A stretch of DNA of 64,000 nt from Hoplostethus atlanticus (GCA_034670405.1 JAXDDX010000005.1:393501-457500); one strand, 5' to 3'; counted from the first letter of the stretch, positions 47,291 to 60,285 are shown. The notes: generated by a model from the sequence alone, not told the origin. Numbers and translations: made by a program.

Positions 47291-48050
47291 GTAGGTTAGC
47301 TAGGTGATGTACATGGTAGATTCTCATTATGTCATTGTGAAGAAATATACAGCAGTAGTCATTGGAAGTGCTCCACCCTGCATTCATCCTGCATTAGTGC
47401 TGCAATTCCTCTTGGGGGTGGGAAACACTGCAGTGCAGCAAGAATGTAGAAAGACTCTGTGGATTAAATATAATTGATTAGATGGATTTCTTTGGCTCTG
47501 AGTGTGAACCAGCTCTTCATAGTTTCATGTATTGAGTGCCTGTGCTGCCAGCCTGTGCCTCCCCAGTACTGTGCATTTTCCTACTCGCTTTCAAGGATGC
47601 ATCAATGCCAACAGGGTTGTCCTGCATGGGCATCTGTGCTGGTTGGCTGGCCAGGAGTGTGTATATACGTGTGTGTGTCTGTGTGTATGTCTGTGTGTCT
47701 ACATGCATGTGTGTGTGTACCTTTCCCTTTCAGCTGGTGGGTGGCAGGGCTGAGCAGGACCAGCTGGCCAGCTGTACGGGGCACCACGATGCCCTTTGAC
47801 CCCTGGCCAGTGGGAGATCCGGGCCGACGGTGGCACGGCCATAAATCCATGGACACAGAGCATGTGGAGGCATTCAGGAGGCAGACACATCACCTGCTGC
47901 CTGCCTGCATGCCGCCTCCCTGACTGCCCTCCTCCACCATAGCGCCTTTGCTCTCTGTCAAGTGCAAATTGTTCCCATGGAAATAGAGAGTCAGAGAGAA
48001 ACATGGTCGTTTTATTAAAAGGCAGAGTTTTGAACAATAGTCAAGCAGCT
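47291..48050. other. Intergenic with a TG patch
   Basis: Degenerate TG at 47668-47720. A 149-codon frame at 47474-47923 passes through the TG patch and has no recognisable domain. Confidence 0.45.
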
Positions 48051-48149
48051 GTTATGCGCTGAACAGTTTCTACACACTCACATATACACACATTTCACTC
48101 TCATGTTGCACATGGGGTGAGCTAACCATTTTGTGATTACATACCTGAA

Positions 48150-48330
48150 CATGTTTTGTCCCCGCCATGAAAACCACGGGGGGTGGGGGGTGGGACTTCA
48201 TTAGTTCATTAGCTTATCTGCTCATTCGTCTGTCCATTCGTCTCTCCTTTCGCCAATGTGTCACATGCAATATCCAAAACACCACTGAATGGATTTTGAT
48301 GAAACTTGGATCATTTTATTTGAACTGTAA
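48150..48330 (+). repeat. Dispersed repeat fragment
   Basis: GTCTGTCCATTCGTCTC, then ACACCACTGAATGGATTTTG and ATGAAACTTGGAT, is a motif order I recall from abundant fish repeats. Class uncertain. Confidence 0.4.
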
Positions 48331-48589
48331 CAATAATTACCTGTATAATCAACAATACACTTTCAGAATAAAATGTACAGTGTTGCTGCACAGCCCAAGC
48401 GACAAAAGTTACAATTCGGTACCTTTTTTTCTGAGGGTGCAGTGTTAACAGATTCACCAAACAACAGCGCAGACTAAATAACCCACTCAGTAGATGTGAT
48501 GTCTTCCCAAATTATGTTGGCTACAAAACAACTTAGGCTGTCAGATTCAGAGCAACAACAACAAAAACACAAAACACATTTAAGGCCCA

Positions 48590-48725
48590 AATGTCAGCTG
48601 CCCTGCTCATTACATGACATTTGAGAGAGCGGCCCTGAAATGACTTGTCTAATTCTGGTATTTAGAGGAGTAAACAAACACAACGCTGTGTAATTACAGA
48701 CTTAATTAGCTCAAGTGCTTGACTG
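48590..48725. promoter_or_regulatory. Conserved-element candidate block 9
   Basis: GCTCATTACATGACATTTG, TGTCTAATTCTGG and TGTGTAATTACAGAC with CTTAATTAGCTC sit within 135 bp of non-repeat sequence. Confidence 0.3.
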
Positions 48726-48825
48726 GGAGACGGGGATGGAAAGACCAGACGCAGAGAAATCCTTCTCCCCACTGATTCCTGATCAGTACAAAAGGACAGC
48801 TCTGTGTCAGTGTGTGTGCGTGAGA

Positions 48826-49375
48826 GAAAGACAGACAGACAGACAGACAGATAGACAGATAGAGGCAGGGGCAAGAGAGAAGAAGCTAGTAAAAGAATCT
48901 AGCAGTTCTTCCCTGGGTCCAGTGATGCGTTCACAGCCCTAAATATCGAGAGCCACTCACATCCGGATGGAAAGATGAACTGTAGATACGAAAGTTTCAC
49001 ATGGGCCATTGTTGCCCGAGAGCTGAGGACCTCCAATATGGCTGCCAGAGGGTGCGGTACATCACATGACAGCCCCAATAGGCAACCCCATTCCCAGTGA
49101 TTTTATTTTATAAGAACAATATTTTTCTGTGCATGTTTCTGTGCAATTAGAGAAAGGGACGTAATTGCGTTTCTGGATGTCTAAAATATTTGACTCAACA
49201 TTTATTCTGATTTATTGAAGGCATGTTACTTACTGAGTGTTTTCTGCACATAACCACCGTAGCCACCGTCTCTCTCTCTGAGCCTATTTACACCTGCCAC
49301 TAAAGTTTCAATACAGACAGATATTACAAGGCGCTCTCTCTGCAGGCAGGATGTGCTAAGCAGGCCGTTGGAAAC

Positions 49376-49424
<49 letters not shown>

Positions 49425-49574
49425 GTATACACGCGCACACACACACATGCGTGCACAGGTGGGAACGCACAGCAGCACCTAAGTCAACAGAGTGGGTGAC
49501 AGGGAGATGGGCTATTGCCCACTAGCTCAGAGTCACTCAGTCTAGACTCCAGATGTTGGCAGAACATAGCCCAG

Positions 49575-49618
<44 letters not shown>

Positions 49619-49910
49619 GACACACACTCTAGCGTCCGTCCTCACTTGGCAGCATCCCTGCCAGATGTCACTGAGTGTTGATAGTCTCTCGCCCCTGTTG
49701 GAGACCAGTGTGTGTGGGAGTATTTGTATGTGTGTGTGTGTGTTTGTGCATGTGCAAGTATGCGCCTGCGAGTACGTGTCCATGTGCATGTATTTGTGTG
49801 TTTACACGTGTGTGTGTTACTGCATGCATGTGTGCACGTTTGCTTGCCTATTTAAGTGTGTGTGTGTATTTTGGTATGTATGTGTGTGTGTGTGTACCAA
49901 GCAGAGTCTT
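48826..49910. repeat. (AGAC)n, two (CA)n runs and a degenerate GT stretch
   Basis: (GACA)n at 48828-48862, (CA)n at 49378-49422, (CA)n at 49577-49614, and TG/CATG-rich degenerate sequence at 49705-49895. 48870-49370 between them shows no gene. Confidence 0.9.
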
Positions 49911-51640
49911 GGAGCAGCTTGAGAACAGTAGCGCCACACAGCAGGAGTCGGTGCAGACGGGGCTGCTCTGTTTGACGAGGTGCTAAATGTTTGTTGTTCT
50001 GTTGAATGTCTAATTTGTTGCCATAACATATGCATGTCTTCAGCTGTTGAGTGATGATGGTGAGTGGCGAGCAGCGGAAGACAGCGCTCCGTCATAATAA
50101 TGGGTTGAAACTGCAAACGTTCTCAACTTTTTCAACTGGAATCCGTGAACTCGGTGACATTGATTGATAGGCGGCTGCTTTGACTCCAAGAGACATACGA
50201 CTGATTATTTTCAGTGTGAGGCAGTAACGTATCAAACAATCAGCGTCTTTGTTAACCCGGGACAGCTGACCTTGAGCTCTCTTTAATTGCGAAAGGCAGT
50301 ATTTTATTGTGAAATGTCTTGTGTTGCAAGACTAGTTCCAACTAGGCTGCATAATAAAATTTGATTGGCTGACACAGAATAGTAACTGCAGTGCATCTCT
50401 TTTTAAAGGCAGTTGGCTATCTCTTCTCCTTCAGTATTTTGTTTCATTTTTTTTATTGATAAAAGTTTCTGATAGTGCTATGTACTGATAGCCTGCACCA
50501 CATGTCAGAGTGCTAAACATTTTTGTATACAGTTGACAGTAGGTCAGCAAATGTCTGAGAAAGGGGTGTGACAGCATCAGCCAGGACCCGAACCCATGCA
50601 GCTGTCACAGACCTTAGACATAAATACAGGTGAGTTGTTTTAGATGTTGCTAGCACATGGAGTCAGTAGGGGATCATTGCACATCATAGCTGGATGTCAT
50701 TTTGATTCTTAGGAAATTATACAAATGACACAGATTTCAGATTTACTCTAGTAGATTGACAGGAAGACCAAAGCTTAAGTCAGTTATATAGATTTGTTGG
50801 GTGGTTGTATCGTTGTTGGCCGGGTTGCTGAGATGGTGCAGAAATGATTTCAAGTCCCACAAACAACATTTCTCATATTCATATAGAGGGAAATTCATCC
50901 TGGAAATTCACTACACTCAGTACCCCAGAATGCTTTGCTCTACTGAAGCACATCCTGTGGTAAATAAATGTCATTAACTGGAGAGAGGAGTGTGTGGGTT
51001 TTTCATCATTTAAAAGCGACCAACTGTTGCCATGAGCAAAGTTTAACCATGAGTCAGTTTTTTACCCTAACCCTGACTTTATTTTTCCCTCTGAGTGTTT
51101 CCTGCTTCTGTCCCTACCCGACCTTATAACCCACACCCAACCACAAATCTTACTCTTGCCTGATCATACCTGTACTATTCTCAAACAAGCTGCCATGAGT
51201 GAAAATACTAGTCCAGATTGGCAGACATGATTTGTCGGTGGGGGCCATTGAGAGTACTATGTGCACTGCTAACAATTAACACAATCAGGAGAACACATTG
51301 CTCTTATCACAAGAAGGGTTGGATCCAATTAACTTTTGATTCAACCAATTTAGGAGATGGCTTTTCTCTGAGATTCAAAAAGCAAAACCTCTTCCATAAA
51401 AAGGTTTTTATTCAGTCTAAAAAAAAATACTAATAAAATGAGTGAACTCTCTCTACTGTTTCAATTGACTTTTCAAACAGATTGACTTGAAACTAAATTC
51501 ACCCCAACCCTGATGTGCAGTAACAAAGACAAAGTGGAGCCTCCGTGTTTGGACAATGACTGATGCTGGTGTCAACAGGAGACATGGAGGATCACACCTG
51601 CATCTGCAGCCATGTTGACCTAACAACACGCAGCCAGCCA
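49911..51640. other. Intergenic, nothing recognised
   Basis: Mostly AT-rich unique sequence. No exon, RNA gene or clear repeat family. Confidence 0.5.
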
Positions 51641-51673
51641 GCCAGGCAGGCAGGCATGCAAACACACACACAC

Positions 51674-51732
<59 letters not shown>

Positions 51733-52130
51733 GAACCAGGAGGTGTTGTTGTCTGGGTTGGACTACAGTCCATCTGTTGTCCAGTCAGGAGGTGAAGCAG
51801 GGGGGGTTGAACCTCAGAGGAAACACTCCAGTATCGCCCATGTCCAACAGCGGGGGGTGGAGTGTGTGTGAAGGCTGAGAGGAATGCCTCGTACCGAGAC
51901 CTGAATTCTAACCCGGCCCTCGCTAACTTTGCCTGGTTGTGACTTTGGCTAGCTCTGACCTAGTTACTACTTCACTGAACAGGTGTTGTGTGGGTCAACT
52001 GAGCAACCCCACAAACTTGGTGATGTGTGGTAATTTTTATCTTGCATTTGACTTGACCCTGTTCTCATTTTGTTTATTTATTAATCACAATTATAATGAG
52101 AGCCACACACACACACACACACACACACAC
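51636..52130. repeat. (CA)33 and (CA)12 microsatellites
   Basis: Interrupted (CA)33 at 51662-51728 preceded by CAGC/AGGC words, and (CA)12 at 52106-52130. 51730-52100 is unremarkable. Confidence 0.95.
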
Positions 52131-52739
52131 CGTGGGCCTATCACAGCTGACCATGTCTGACCATCAACGTCCACGCTTCCTGTGACCTTGTGGCTTTATC
52201 CAGAATGTGCACCCTATGTGAATGTGAAGTGAAGTCAATTTCATCTTCATGTGTATGCTCACATAAATTGTGTGGCGGTAAGTCTGATCAGATGTTGAAG
52301 ACTCCTGTCCCACATAGTTATTCTGTGTGTCAGAGGCTATCCGTATGTGAATAGGGGAGCGTAATTGAAACGGTCAAAGGTCCATGACCTCAGTGGGGTA
52401 TCACTACATGGTCTATTATAAGAAGCTCCCTGGCCATCACAAAAGCAACTGATTAGGCATTAAACTCACTTTCATGACAAGCCATTGAAAAGACAAAAAT
52501 ATTTGAGGAATGTGAGACCAGTGTGAACTCGTAACGTTACACTGAACATCAGGACGTTTTGGTCCTCGGTCATTGAAATGTGTGAAAGGAATGTAGCCAG
52601 TCCAACCCTCAGATTGCTGAGAGAGGAAAAACAGTATTTAGTATTTAACAGTATATTCAGCCTGATCCACATGTAGGCAATAAAAGACAACATGTTAAAA
52701 TAGTCTAGTTCTTATTTTTTTATTTCTTTCTGTCCCTAT

Positions 52740-52790
52740 TGTTTTGAGTGCCAGACCACCAGGTCAAATTCCTGGTATGTGTGAGCGCTG
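52740..52790 (+). repeat. Probable LINE/SINE 3'-tail fragment
   Basis: ACCAGGTCAAATTCCTGGTA with TGTGTGAG matches a tail I recall as common in teleost retroposons. The preceding 52131-52739 shows nothing recognisable. Confidence 0.35.
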
Positions 52791-52849
52791 TTTCCAATAG
52801 AGTTAATTGTTACCCTCTACCACAAAGTCCTCTCTGCTCTATTGCCTTC

Positions 52850-53565
52850 CACGTTCATTAGGTCCATCATCTACTCTTCCTCCCCCCCCCTGCATCCGCT
52901 ATTTCCTCGTCCCTACATCTCACTAGATCACCACTGGATCTTCCCTGAACCGAGGCCCGGATCCTGCTCTCTTTCTCGGCCTCCACCCTGCTTAACCCCT
53001 CCTCTCCTCACTAGACCTCCATCCTTTTCCCCCATCCTCTCTCCCTCCACCCTCTCTGGGCAGTGTTGACACATCTCACCTCCCCACCTCGTCTCCTTCC
53101 CATTAACTTTGGAGCAGATGGCAGGGCCCTGCTCTCTCTGTGTGAGCTTGACTGACAGGGGCTGGTCATCAACCTCCATAGAGGACCAGTCATATGCCGC
53201 TCTGCTCCGTCTCTCTCCTCTATCGTCCTGTCCTTTACCTCTCCTCCACCTACGTCCTCCTCCTGTCCTATCATTTCCTTACCTGCCTCTACTCTGCCTT
53301 CTTCTCCTCTTCTATCCTCCTCTGCCTTCTGCCTACCCTCCTTTCCCCCTCTGTCCTGTACCTCTCCTCCTCCATGTCCTCCTGCAAGCCTCCTCCTCTT
53401 CCTCCTCCTCCACTTGTTGTATTAGGCCTAGAAAGAGAAAGCAAAATAGAGAGAAGCATTGATCGCCTTTTACTTTCTTGTAGCACTCCTCTCCTCTCCT
53501 CTCCTCTCCTCTCCTCTCCTCTCCTCTCCTTTCCTCTCCTCTCCTCTCCTCTCCTCTCCTCTCCC
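52850..53565 (+). repeat. Pyrimidine-rich block ending in a (CTCCT)n pentanucleotide array
   Basis: C/T-rich with CTCCTC words from 52870, and a near-perfect CTCCT array at 53486-53565. Overlapping frames on both strands are compositional artefacts. Confidence 0.9.
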
Positions 53566-53569
53566 GTCC

Positions 53570-54596
53570 TTTCCTCATGTGTTTTCTGGATGACAGCTGT
53601 GGTGAACAGGGGGAGTCTTCAGCCACTGATGACAGGCCAAAACCTCCACATCGCCACTAAAACCAGGCTGAGGAAACAGCTCAATGTCAAATCTACAATG
53701 TCAGGATAGTAACCTAGCCACAGTTTCTATATCTAAAATACGCTGGAAGCACCCTCAGTTTACGTCAAGGCGTCTGCAAAATAAAATCGAGACAACGGTA
53801 CAAGGAAACAATTACACAATTGCTTTCTTTTACCGGCAAAGCGGGGACCCTGTTCTTCATTGTGAAGATTGATCACTAAGTCGAATTGATTTTCTTTCCC
53901 TGTCCGGGGAAGAAGTAGGTCTCTGTCCCTCTGAAGACAGTAAACTGGCAACATAAATAGAGTGGCAGGATGGAGAGGAAATGAGCAAGGATCCATCTTC
54001 AACGCACCGCAGAGAAACAGCTGTTTCAGGTCACAGCCAAAGATAAGCCTCCTCATTTCTCTCTCCCTCTTGCTCGCTCGCTCGCTCTCTCTCTCTCGCT
54101 CGCTCGCTCGCTCTCAATCTCATACATTTGACACTCCACCCGACTGTCTTTAATCAGTGTCTTGCTACCTCACTTCCACTCCTTCTCCATCCCTCTCTCC
54201 CTGATCTGTGTCTCTAATGGGAAAGTGCTCATTGTGCTCATCCACTCTTAACCTTCACAGTCCCAGGACGTCTCCCTTAAACACAGCACAGATGGGACAC
54301 GTTGATGACTAAGCTTAAAAATTTTCAACCTAAATAAAAGATGTTCTCAACATCTGGGCGCAGGTCCAGAATAATTCATGAAAACGACCTTTAAATCATG
54401 TATCCCTTCCCATGTTTTGTCTTGAAGCCCTAAATGGCGTTGTCTCGTATAGAGATGAGGCAATTTGGGACACAAACCTACATTTTAATGTGAACATGAT
54501 GCAATTTGTATCTGTTTTGGGCGAGTTCTGTGAAAACTTGCAGTAAATAATGTAACGTGATGCTTTATTGATTTCTTGTCTCTTGTCTCCCTCCAG
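53570..54596. other. Complex block, then (CTCG)n/(CT)n tract
   Basis: 53690-54050 is repeat-free with AAACAATTACACAATTGC and GTCGAATTGATTTTC. A CTCG/CT tract lies at 54058-54115. 54120-54596 is unremarkable. Confidence 0.4.
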
Positions 54597-54765
54597 CAAG
54601 GTCAGGGTCAGCTACAGAAGAGCAGCCCTGGTACAGATTCGGTGTCTTGCTCAAGGACACCTCAGCAGGACAGATGCTTGCTGACACGGAGGCTTGAATC
54701 GAGGCCCCCCCCGGTTGAAGGATGGCCTCTCTAACCGCTACGCCATCCTGCTGCCGAAGGAAGCC
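54597..54765 (-). mobile_element. tRNA-derived SINE, minus orientation
   Basis: Reverse complement reads GGCAGCAGGATGGCGTAGCG then GTTAGAGAGG (A box), CTCGATTCAAGCC (B box), GTCAGCAAGCATCTGTCCTG and GTGTCCTTGAGCAAGAC. This is the clearest SINE in the window and the same family as 17271-17450. Confidence 0.75.
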
Positions 54766-55034
54766 GGCGAAGGTGTTCATTTGTTTTGTAATCGGTTCAG
54801 ATTAATAGCTGCCGTGGCCTCGTGTGCTAGTTGGGTGGTTGTTTGTCTCTTCGTGTTCACTATCTCGCTGGAAGCCAACTTTTCTTTCATCCAAACTTTA
54901 ACTATTAGAGTAACATAATGTCGGAGTTGAGATACACTAGATGTAGTAATATCTTCCCTTGCTGCATCAAATCCCTCCTCACTCGCTGATAAGGTTGTGT
55001 GTCTGTGTATGTGCTGGATTACACTATAGAGGAA

Positions 55035-55049
55035 CTAGACAGCTTATTC

Positions 55050-55095
<46 letters not shown>

Positions 55096-55134
55096 TCAAC
55101 CCAGACTGTGGAGACCCCTAGACAGCTTATTCAC
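55035..55134 (+). repeat. (GT)n flanked by a 17-bp direct repeat
   Basis: CTAGACAGCTTATTCAC occurs at 55035-55051 and 55118-55134, bracketing a GT run at 55052-55093. Confidence 0.95.
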
Positions 55135-56520
55135 AGCAGACAGATAGCAGCAGAATCCTTATCTGGCCTACCTTCTCTGATAGTGTATTGATGGGCCAAT
55201 CTGCCTTAGACTGCTGAATTCAGGAACAAAGGCACTGATAAGTGTGGTAGGAGAGTGCAGAGGACTACAGGGGATTTAAAGTAGTAAAAGTACACAATTC
55301 ACTCTTTGCATTTGTGTTGTGAATGGACGGGATGGATGGATGGGTGTGTGTGAAATAATGACGCACGCCTTCAGGTTGAATTGCGCGGCGTGAGTCTGCA
55401 CCTGAATCGTTCGCCGCAGCCTCAGACGTGGAAACACACAGTGGTTGTGTGTGGCGTGTGAAGGCTCAGATAGTGTTATATAATGACACAGGATTTAGGG
55501 GCGACATGAGAGCTGCTGCAGAACAACGTAGTGAAGGTGCATTTAAAAGATTATGATGATGAACTAGGACTTAGGTCTAAATTGTGAGCTCTGAATACTC
55601 TGCACTTGAATTGCTGGTAGAGCCTCAGATACTGACATGACAAGGTGCTACTTTAAAACATCAATAAATCACTGTCAGATGAATCGCTATACCTCTGTAT
55701 AATTACCGTAAACAAACGAGACCATGGTCGAGATGATTGGTCGCCTCCATCTCATGCCAGTGGTAATGTTTCGTCACATTAATACCACATTACCCATAAA
55801 TCCTGTCACTTCCTGTCGTAAAGAGGGTGTTTGCTGCTTGTCCCCCCTCTCTCTCTCCCTGTGTGCGTTTTGTTTTCACAAGAGGAGAGAACAGAACAGC
55901 GGGCGTCTTCCTGTTTTGTGCCGTAAAGATTTCCCTCCAAGTCTGACCCAGTGACACACAGCGTTAAATACAATGTGGAGGCTGTCACTCTTCTGGTTTG
56001 TTATTATACTAATGTCTCAGAATGAATGTGGTGCTGGTTTTTAGTGTCCATGAAGATGCTCTGACTTTGTGATGTGTTCAAATTCAACAAGATGGGTGAT
56101 GGTCAGATAAATAGCTGCTGTCATTATTCTGTTACATGGCATTTTCCATTAGATGTGGTGATTTGATATTGTGTTCTAACTAAGGGGGCGACCACACCCC
56201 AACCCCCCGGGTGTCTAATTCAGGAATAAGTTAATGGAATTCTTTGCAATGATTCTCAGATTTTCTCCCTTTTGAATATATTCACAGTAACAGGAAAAGG
56301 AATTTTTTTTTTTATTGACAGTGTGTGACAGTTACAGTATTCATTATTGAGAAGTGCATTTTCACATTTAAATGCAAGCCCTGATCCAGTTTTTAAAAAA
56401 GTTGCTGCATTAAAAAAGCAGTCCATTAAAAGTTATTACTCTCCATCCTGCTCAGTAATTCTGCTTGATGGAGTTGAAAACTTTCCCCGCTCGACCTTGG
56501 TCTCCTTTCAGATTCAATCT
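55135..56520. other. Intergenic, nothing recognised
   Basis: Unique sequence with a GATG patch near 55331-55345 and a T run near 56301. No gene evidence. Confidence 0.5.
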
Positions 56521-56524
56521 GAGT

Positions 56525-56678
56525 CTCACCAGTGTGCATGTGCACGTGCGCGTGTGTGTGTGTATCTATGTATATTTCTCTCTTCCTGTTTGTGTGTGCA
56601 GCTGCTTGTGTGTGTGTGTGCGTTCTCACGAGCACAGGTGTGTATGTATGTAGCTTCATGTGTGTGTTTGCATCCGTG

Positions 56679-56736
<58 letters not shown>

Positions 56737-56962
56737 TTGAGTGCAATAATTCTCAGACGTCTTATGATTAATTTATGTCTTACCTGCCTTTTTACTGAAT
56801 TGCTCGGCGGGCCCTCGGGGGTTTGTGCTGCACGCAATGCTGCAAATAACAGCTCAAATGAAAAAATGCAAATGATCAGGCTAGATCCAGTACCAAATCC
56901 ATAGGGACCCCTTAGACACACACACACACACACACAAACTCTCTGTCTGTCTCTCACACTTG

Positions 56963-57024
<62 letters not shown>

Positions 57025-57152
57025 CACTTTGGGGAGAGGAAACCGGATGAATATCAGCGGGGGTCAGAGAAATGGTTGCAGTGAATAACAGAGGCATAAT
57101 AAACAGAAGCCTTCACTCAAATTATGAGTGCTGCAATTTCTCACACACGTGC

Positions 57153-57204
<52 letters not shown>

Positions 57205-57210
57205 ACGCAC
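56525..57210. repeat. (TG)27, (CA)n, (TC)27 and (CA)n cluster
   Basis: (TG)27 at 56681-56734 preceded by degenerate TG, (CA)10 at 56917-56936, (TC)27 at 56967-57021 and (CA)n at 57141-57210. The complex block 56790-56890 between them has GCACGCAATGCTGCAAATAA and AAATGCAAATGATCAGG with an octamer-like ATGCAAAT. Confidence 0.95.
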
Positions 57211-57289
57211 ACTCACTCATACCTACATGCACACAAAGGAATCCAATCAATCAGCAAAGTTGCCTTATCTCCTGCATATGAAAATGGAA

Positions 57290-57480
57290 CTTCAGAAATT
57301 AGCTCATTTATTTTGGACAATTAGGGTTATTGAAGTGTGACAGTGAAAATTTAGTGTTCACTGAGGCGTGGGCTTGGCAACAATAGCAGGGAGCCAATTG
57401 ACTGCGAGAAGCATTTAAAGCTGTAGTATTTACTTATCAATGTAACCGGCGCTCTGTGTTGATCTCATTAAAACCTCTTC
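57290..57480. promoter_or_regulatory. Conserved-element candidate block 10
   Basis: AAATTAGCTCATTTATTTTGG, GACAATTAGGGTTATTG, GAGCCAATTGACTGC, AGCATTTAAAGCTG, all within repeat-free sequence. A purine tract follows at 57500-57560. Confidence 0.35.
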
Positions 57481-57569
57481 CTCTGTGTTCCTTTATTTAG
57501 ACAGGACAGAGAGAGGAGATGAGGAGAGGAGGGGAGGAGAGAGGAGAGAGGAGAAGAGGCAGGAGCAGC

Positions 57570-58360
57570 CATCCCTGTCGCAGATGATATTATAGCCACA
57601 TCAAAACAGAGAAATGGAAAAAAAAGACTATAAAGAGTTTTGAAAACTAGAGAGGGTTTGAGAGGGTTCGCTGCCGGTGCGTGTTTAGTTGCTCGGTTCA
57701 ACTTTGAATGTAACTGGTCTGCTTGTAATTGCTCAGCAAACATGTGGATGTCAAACAGATACAATGGCCTGCAGCAACACTGAAAAGCCTGTGGAAAGAT
57801 AGCGCCAAATTGAAGTTGAGATGCCTGTAGTTGACATAGCTGCTACCTGCATCCAGGGTGAGTAACTTTTGGTAACCTTTTTATGTCAGGTGGCATTTTT
57901 TGCATTACAGTCTGATTTTTAGGTCGTTTTGGGTCTTTTCAGTTTCATTGAACGATGAAATAATACATTTGCGTTGCATATTGGCACACTCAATTTGTAC
58001 CACTGGGATTTGTTCTATTTCAAATCATAATATACCATCACATAATTTATCATATTGTGAAAATGTTGTTTGGGTTCAGCTTGAACTTGGGCAACCTCCT
58101 GCATGCCGCCGTCTGTCAAATGCTTATGACATTAAAAAAAAAAAAAAAAATAGATGTCCATGAGGAAACCAGCATTTCTCAATGAAAAGTTGTTTCTTTG
58201 GAGATTGTTGCTGCACATTTCCTGCACGTTTTCAAAGATATTGTTGAATACTTTGTCTCAGTTACAGTGAGTAATGATGATTCATCTTTGTGCTTACATA
58301 TTGGATACGTAACGTGCTTACATCGTTGATTCATCTCCTTTGCAGGCTAAGTCGAGAGCG
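57570..58360. other. Intergenic, nothing recognised
   Basis: AT-rich with an A run at 58134-58150. Confidence 0.5.
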
Positions 58361-58364
58361 TGTA

Positions 58365-59300
58365 TTCATTTTGTTTACCGCTTGATGAAAAGGCGCCAAG
58401 GAGATGGATGACAATGCGGTGCGGCAAGTTCACTGCTTCAAACTCCAGCGACTGACGGAGGTGGCACCAGCGGTACACCTGTGCACCTTGCAAACACCTC
58501 ACCTGTAAATCAACGCTGCAGATAATGCTAATGACAATACCTTTTCAATATGCAGTGTTCCTGAGAGCTGCCTACCTAAGAGCTCCCAGATTCAAATTTT
58601 AAATGAACGGCCGCCTTTCGCTTCATTTCCTCACCCAAGTCTGCATAATTCATCACAATGTACCATGTAGTGGCGGTTGATTTTAATCAGGCCATTTCTG
58701 AAGTAGGGGTGTAGTAATAGTCTCAGTGGAGTTCATACAATCCCCGTCGCCTCCGACAGTAATCTTCAGAGGAAGAAATAAGGAAACAGAGAGAAGGGCC
58801 ATCTATGACGTGATAAATATTTAAGATGCAATGTTAATAAGTAATACTCTCCCCTCTACATGAAAGAGATGTTTGTTATGGCCTCCCGGTCGTCATTACC
58901 TATTCAGATGCCGGTGTGTTTTTTTTTTTTTTTGTGCCATCAGCATCTCTTCAATATTAACACCTCCGCAGATGGATTTCTGATTGCCTGGCTAAATGTG
59001 TGTATCCCCTGCTTCTAAATTATTATTGCTATTATCATTATTAATGGCTTTTCTGTTTGCAGTCAATTTACAACCCTCTCTTTGAGCGGAGGGGACGGGT
59101 CTGTATCTCTCCGGCGTCTTTTCCTTTCCTGCCTCCTTGCGTTCGGTCTCTCTCCTCGCTCTGAGAGGCCTCGGCCTCTGCTCCGTGGACGGAGAATTTA
59201 TGGATTCTCAGTGTGAACTATGGGAGCCACAATATAAACCCTTCAGTAATGTATTCTATATGTAAATGGAGGAGGCCGACTGCAACACTTTATTATACAG
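58365..59300. promoter_or_regulatory. Complex block, conserved-element candidate 11
   Basis: 58365-58720 is repeat-free and mixed in composition, with GATAATGCTAATGACAATACC and GCATAATTCATCACAATG. A T run sits at 58920-58934. 59085-59210 is CpG-containing and pyrimidine-rich. No exon recognised. Confidence 0.3.
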
Positions 59301-59301
59301 A

Positions 59302-59304
<3 letters not shown>

Positions 59305-59351
<47 letters not shown>
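59305..59351 (+). repeat. (TG)23 microsatellite
   Basis: Uninterrupted TG run. Confidence 0.95.
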
Positions 59352-59353
<2 letters not shown>

Positions 59354-59572
59354 AAACACAGATGTTGGCCAGAGATAAGGAACACCACCACGTTTAGCTG
59401 CAGAATATATGACCGTGAGAGTATCTGGCTACTTATCTGCTGGTCAAGCCAATCCCAACACTGGACCTTCACTGGGGCCCGATCAGTAACCAGACAAGAG
59501 TCACGGTTTCTGCGCAGAAATACTCGAAAGAGAGAAAGGAAGAATCTTCCACTTTTCCTATAAATAGATGTC

Positions 59573-59788
59573 TGTTTTGCTACTCTCTATCGACAATTGA
59601 AACTCAACAGAAAATCCAAGGAAAAAGACAGTCACGGTACTGGCCACACTGTTTGATTGACAGGTGATTTCTTGGAAGCGCAGTGCAGAAACACCACAGC
59701 GATGAGCGCTGAGCACCAAAGATGGAGACTAAATAAAAGAAAACCCAGCAGGATCTCAATGATTACCTCTTTAATAAGATAAACTGGA
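59573..59788 (+). repeat. Dispersed repeat family 2, copy B
   Basis: Same orientation and order as 28514-28971: TGTTTTGCTACTCTCTA, AAACACCACAGCGATGAGCG, GAGCACCAAAGATG, ATTACCTCTTTAAT. Shorter, with about 240 bp less in the middle. Confidence 0.6.
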
Positions 59789-60285
59789 CAAGAATATTCA
59801 CAGAAGCAAAATTGCTCTGAGCTCAATCCTGGGTAGGGCTACTGTATCTTGCATGTTAACCACAGTGGTCTACTTTAATTTCGCTGTTCTATATATCAGT
59901 TCACACACTGAGAAAATGGACTAAGAGAAAATGCTGATCATAGGCATAATGCACCCTACGCTGCCTCATATAACAGCTCAACTTCAGATAGGGTCTCCTG
60001 GCCAATACCACTGGTTATTGGATCTGAGTAACATAACCTGGATCTGAATGTTTTCTGAACAAATGTAGATTTCAAATAAGTATATATGATGGTGGATGGC
60101 ATCGCCTTTCACCCCCCCTTTCAACTTCCTCCCTGTTTAAAGTACTAGGAGGGCAACAGTACAGACAGATACATGATGCATGGAGAGGAATAACACGACA
60201 CCCTCTCCACTCTCCATGGTAGAAAAGAGCCCTTCTTAGCACGCCACTACAATAGAGGACACTTTCCTCCGCTGTTCTGCTGAAA

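Noticed and set aside
47474-47923. 149-codon Cys-rich + frame
   Set aside because: Overlaps TG-rich sequence, with no domain and no splice partners.
53194-53709. 171-codon Leu/Ser-rich frame
   Set aside because: Created by the CTCCT repeat block.
56347-56904. 185-codon + frame rich in Cys/Val
   Set aside because: Runs through a (TG)27 microsatellite, which creates the open frame.
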